Positions 61,046 through 64,000 of a DNA stretch of 64,000 nt are shown piece by piece. The DNA is taken from assembly GCA_023400055.1 (NCBI GenBank), contig JAEXFN010000052.1, positions 23,382-87,381 of the forward strand. Reading direction: 5' to 3'. The translations under genes and the position numbers were made by a program. The notes below the pieces were generated by a model, which saw only the letters and a list, made by a program, of their open reading frames with translations, made no database searches and had not been told where the DNA came from. This stretch comes from Bacillota bacterium. Lineage in GTDB: Bacteria; Bacillota; UBA4882; UBA8346. The first letter of the stretch is position 1. Every line of letters starts with the position of its first letter.

Positions 61046-63538
61046 TTAGCGGCGGATCGGAACCGTTTCGCCGATCAGCCATATCCGGACCGGCCCCATC
61101 AACCCCGAATCCCGCCGCGCCCCGCTGAGCCGGTTCGCCAGGCTGTTGGTGACCTCGACCCGCAGCAAATTGGCGCCGGCTTTTACCAGGTTTGTGATGT
61201 CCAATGAATAAGGGGACCAGAGCTTGAAACCGGCACTCATCCCATTCAGATAGACTTGGGCGATCTCGCCCACCTGGCCCAGATCGAGCTCGACCTTTGA
61301 AAAGCGCGGCGTCGCCGTCATTTCAAATGCCGTTTCGTAAACCACGGTCCCGGAGAAATCGGCCATGCCCGGCCAGCGGGTCCATGAATCCAGCTCCCGG
61401 CCGGCCCGGATCTTCCCGTCCGGGGTTTCGATCTTCCAGTCATGCTGTAGCGCCACTGTGGCGCGACTGCTCGGTTCCGCAGCGCCGCAGTGAAACCTTT
61501 CCGGTTTCCGGGAAGGATCGACCCGGATGATGGCACTCTCCCGCCGCTGCAGCGCAAGAGGGAAGCCCAGATACTGCCGATCCCGTTGGATCAGCTCCGG
61601 TTGGCTGATCTCCCCCTCCCAGGCATCCCACCTTTCCACCAGCCGGTCCGTTCGAAGCCGCAATTCGCCCCGGATTGGCGTTTCACCCTCATTGACCAGC
61701 AGATAGAAATGCTGATTCTCTTTGATCACATGGCTCACACGCAAATTGGGATCGGCCGGCCGGAACAGCAGATCGCGGACTATCCGTTTTTCAACGGCGG
61801 CCACCAGCTCAGCGGCGGTGGCGATGGCAACCGCCCCTTCCGGCAAAGTCGCGTCCGGAGCCGGTTGGTACAGCAAGACCGTTCCTCCGCCTGCCATAAA
61901 GCTGTGCAACCGGGCGCGGAGTTCCTCCGTCACCAAGGCGGCATCGTCGATCACCAACACCCGGTACTGCTGCCGGGCAATGCAAATCGTGCCGTCCGCG
62001 ATGCGACAGGCGACGGAGGATAAAAGCGACTCTTCGAGATAATTAAATTCCAGTTGATTCCGGTATAGCGGCTTTGCGACCGCCCAGGGCAAGCGGTCCG
62101 CCTCGCAAAGGACGGCTAGCGGAGTGACATTGACGCTGTCCGTCATCAGCCAGCTCAAACGCTTAATATAATTGGCGAGAGTCCGGTAATAGGGCCACCA
62201 GATGTTATGCGGCCCGACATCGGGCGGCCTCTCCTCCCTCCTTTTTGCGCCGTTGAGCGAGTAATAAAAGGCATGAGGGTAGATCAGATTCACGCCGCGC
62301 ACGAAAAGCCAATCGAGGTACCATTTCATATCATCCATCGTCAACGCCCAAGGGATCCCTTGCGGGCCGCAACAACCAAGGCACTCGTTGGCGTTGCGCC
62401 GCCTGCCGCGGTGCCGGGCGGCGTCCGCCGAGCATTTCCCGACGGTGCTGTGCCGTCCCTCCAACCCCCGCCCCTCTTCCGGCGCTACCCAACGCCAGAC
62501 GATATCCTGGCCGGGAATGTGAAAATAATGCAACAACCCGATATCATCGCTCTCATGGGGATGTCCGGTCAGCGCGATGCGATGCTCGGCGCACCATTGG
62601 GAAAGCTGGCGGTAATAGGCGGATTCCAGTCTCTGATTCACCGCCCGGCGGTAATTCTTCCGTTTGAGCCCGGTATCCGGACCGGCCTCGAACCATAATG
62701 CCGCCAAGTCCAGCTCGTCATTGCCGCATTGGCGGAAGTGCTCCAGAAAACCGCCGGTCCAAGGCTTGACATCCGGTGCGGCGCATCTTCCCAAAACATC
62801 GGGCTCATCCGTGAACATTGCCATGACGGTGCTTCCGAAATACTCGCGCAGCACTTCATAATAACGGTCGTGCGTCAGGCGGATAAACTTCGAAACGGCG
62901 GCCGGGTTGAGCAGATCGGCCGCCGGCGGCGCCTCCCGCTCGCCATCGTCCTCTCCGAAATGGATCCCGCGAATCGTCCCCCGGGTAAAAATCTCACTAA
63001 AAACCAGGACCGACCAATTTTCCTCCGTCGGTCTTTCAAAACGGACCCGGCCCTCCTCAAAAGCCAGTTTTCTGGTTCTGGCGGGTTCAATGGCATGGGC
63101 GGCCGATTTCACGACCGCCAGGACCGCGACGACCGTTTCTCCCGCGTCGAGTTCCGGGCTGAAGGCCAGCCGGCCGGGGCATGGGTATTCCCGCACGCGC
63201 AGGCCGCGCGAGGCAAACTCCGGATTGCCGGCCACCACCATCCCGTGGGCCGAACCGGATGGATACATCCCTTCATCGTAGAGAACGACCTTCATCCCGC
63301 AGCTGGCCGCTTCCAGCACGGCATGTTTCACCAGGCTCATGAACCGGTCCGACAGATAGGGAATATCCTTGGGAATTCCGATGCGGGGATGGAGCACCCA
63401 GCCGGAAACGCCTTTCGCGTGAAAATCACGGATCTGCCGGCTGATTTCCGCCTCATCCAGGGCATCGTTCCAGAACCAGAAAGGCAGCGGACCAAACTCG
63501 GCGGCGGGCTGATAAAACTCGGCTTTTAACTTTTCCAT
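61046..63538 (-). CDS. GH106-like alpha-L-rhamnosidase
   Basis: An 830-residue cytoplasmic enzyme. The N-terminus FGPLPFWFWNDALDEAEISR and FHAKGVSGWVLHPRIGIP blocks, VVLYDEGMYPSGSAHGMV, AMFTDEPDVLGR and the C-terminal jelly roll (VYLNGMSAGFKLWSPYSLDI, LLRVEVTNSLANRLSGARR) match family GH106, whose members cut alpha-L-rhamnose. It is the first gene of the lyase-GH105-GH106 operon; AGGAG lies ten bases before the ATG. It would free rhamnose from oligosaccharides after the GH105 step. Confidence 0.88.
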   Translation of the reverse strand: MEKLKAEFYQPAAEFGPLPFWFWNDALDEAEISRQIRDFHAKGVSGWVLHPRIGIPKDIPYLSDRFMSLVKHAVLEAASCGMKVVLYDEGMYPSGSAHGMVVAGNPEFASRGLRVREYPCPGRLAFSPELDAGETVVAVLAVVKSAAHAIEPARTRKLAFEEGRVRFERPTEENWSVLVFSEIFTRGTIRGIHFGEDDGEREAPPAADLLNPAAVSKFIRLTHDRYYEVLREYFGSTVMAMFTDEPDVLGRCAAPDVKPWTGGFLEHFRQCGNDELDLAALWFEAGPDTGLKRKNYRRAVNQRLESAYYRQLSQWCAEHRIALTGHPHESDDIGLLHYFHIPGQDIVWRWVAPEEGRGLEGRHSTVGKCSADAARHRGRRRNANECLGCCGPQGIPWALTMDDMKWYLDWLFVRGVNLIYPHAFYYSLNGAKRREERPPDVGPHNIWWPYYRTLANYIKRLSWLMTDSVNVTPLAVLCEADRLPWAVAKPLYRNQLEFNYLEESLLSSVACRIADGTICIARQQYRVLVIDDAALVTEELRARLHSFMAGGGTVLLYQPAPDATLPEGAVAIATAAELVAAVEKRIVRDLLFRPADPNLRVSHVIKENQHFYLLVNEGETPIRGELRLRTDRLVERWDAWEGEISQPELIQRDRQYLGFPLALQRRESAIIRVDPSRKPERFHCGAAEPSSRATVALQHDWKIETPDGKIRAGRELDSWTRWPGMADFSGTVVYETAFEMTATPRFSKVELDLGQVGEIAQVYLNGMSAGFKLWSPYSLDITNLVKAGANLLRVEVTNSLANRLSGARRDSGLMGPVRIWLIGETVPIRR

Positions 63539-63569
63539 CTTTGCAGATCTCCTGACCTTATTACGGCTA

Positions 63570-63708
63570 TTCTAAAAGCGTTGTGATAAACCCCTGGCCG
63601 AAAGGTCAGGGTGATCACAAAAGCTCAGAGAAGCAAGTGATAAAGTCGTTCTAAATCTTTGCAAAGCAATTTCCTAATTGAAAAGACTTTATCCCATGGC
63701 TTCTAGAA
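63570..63708 (+). repeat. Dispersed two-hairpin repeat, copy D (best preserved)
   Basis: Outer arms TTCTAAAAGC (63570-63579) and GCTTCTAGAA (63699-63708) enclose two hairpins. The first is TTGTGAT / ATCACAA extended by CCCTGGCC and GGTCAGGG around a GAAA loop (63581-63620). The second pairs GATAAAGTC with GACTTTATC and holds an inner CTTTGCAAAG palindrome and CAATT / AATTG. It lies just upstream of the GH106 gene. Confidence 0.85.
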
Positions 63709-63779
63709 GAGCAGTGAAAAACCCGACTTATTTGCCGGGAAGGTTCAAACCGATCAAGAAGGTTCAAACCGCTCCAAAA

Positions 63780-64000
63780 GCAGCGCATGATTCACAGCGG
63801 GTAGATCTTGATCCCCAAAAGGTAGATCTTGATTCACAAAAGATCGATCTGGAATCATCCCAGACAGATCTTTATTAACAAAAGGAAGATCTTTATCCAC
63901 AAAAGATCGATCTGGAATCGTCGCAGACAGATCTTTATTAACAAAAGATCGATCTTTATTCACATAAGGAAGATCTTTATCCACAAAAGATCGATCTGGA
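63780..64000. repeat. Degenerate 21-bp tandem array 6 (runs off the window)
   Basis: At least ten 21-base units and one cut by the window end. A units read G(T/A)AGATCTTTATCCACAAAA; B units read ATCGATCTGGAATC(A/G)TC(C/G)CA. B units recur after three, three and four units. Many units begin with AGATCT or ATCGAT palindromes. No gene is seen between 63539 and 64000. Confidence 0.9.

Noticed and set aside
63678..63984. Small frames on both strands in array 6
   Set aside because: Periodicity artefacts without start signals.

Overview
The window looks like a piece of chromosome from a diderm member of the Bacillota (Firmicutes), perhaps a Hydrogenispora- or Limnochordia-like anaerobe; this assignment is an inference. 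The transport and regulatory genes are Firmicutes-style: two YesM/YesN two-component systems, MalF/MalG-type sugar permeases without a dedicated ATPase, an LrgA/LrgB pair, a HelD-like helicase, a split Ada system and strong AGGAGG ribosome-binding sites. It also carries a TolC-type outer-membrane channel with an RND pump, and a beta-barrel-like secreted protein, which imply an outer membrane. I saw no rRNA, tRNA, CRISPR array, prophage or intact transposase.

Layout. 0.2-2.1 kb: a PAS-PAS-GGDEF-HD-GYP cyclic-di-GMP protein. 2.8-9.7 kb (minus): tolC, RND pump, adaptor and tetR. 10-12.9 kb: Gfo/Idh/MocA oxidoreductase, M14 carboxypeptidase and a YkuD-like L,D-transpeptidase. 14-18.5 kb (minus): small membrane protein, ogt/adaA, LysE exporter, ABC-F protein. 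18.8-23.7 kb (plus): three tandem small secreted proteins, a beta-barrel-like protein, a Pro/Gly/Asn-repeat protein, a glucosaminidase, a cold-shock protein and an EVE protein. 24.6-34.1 kb (plus): HelD, then sugar system 1 (YesM, YesN, binding protein, two permeases). 34.2-38.1 kb (minus): glutathione peroxidase, HDAC-like deacetylase, hydantoinase/oxoprolinase. 38.6-41.6 kb (plus): FadR-type regulator, a frameshifted phosphoglycolate phosphatase with a FadR-like palindrome at its promoter, lrgA/lrgB. 42.7-63.5 kb (minus): a carbohydrate locus pointing to rhamnogalacturonan I, with GH106 rhamnosidase, GH105 unsaturated glycuronyl hydrolase, PL26/YetA-like exo-lyase, sugar system 2, two poorly known glycosidases and an iron alcohol dehydrogenase that could act as lactaldehyde reductase.

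The most unusual content lies between the genes. At least six intergenic loci carry degenerate tandem arrays with an exact 21-bp period. Four of them have wholly different unit sequences and two are a ~525-bp duplicated block. Several units contain a small dyad (for example GGAT-N6-ATCC), three of the four convergent gene junctions carry an array, and none of the three divergent junctions does. A related 7-bp periodic tract lies at 2.2-2.5 kb. Separately there is a four-copy dispersed ~120-140-bp element folding as two hairpins closed by an outer stem, one copy with a GAAA loop, and a second dispersed family built from chained hairpins. I recognise none of these families. The 21-bp arrays are my main candidate for an undescribed system.
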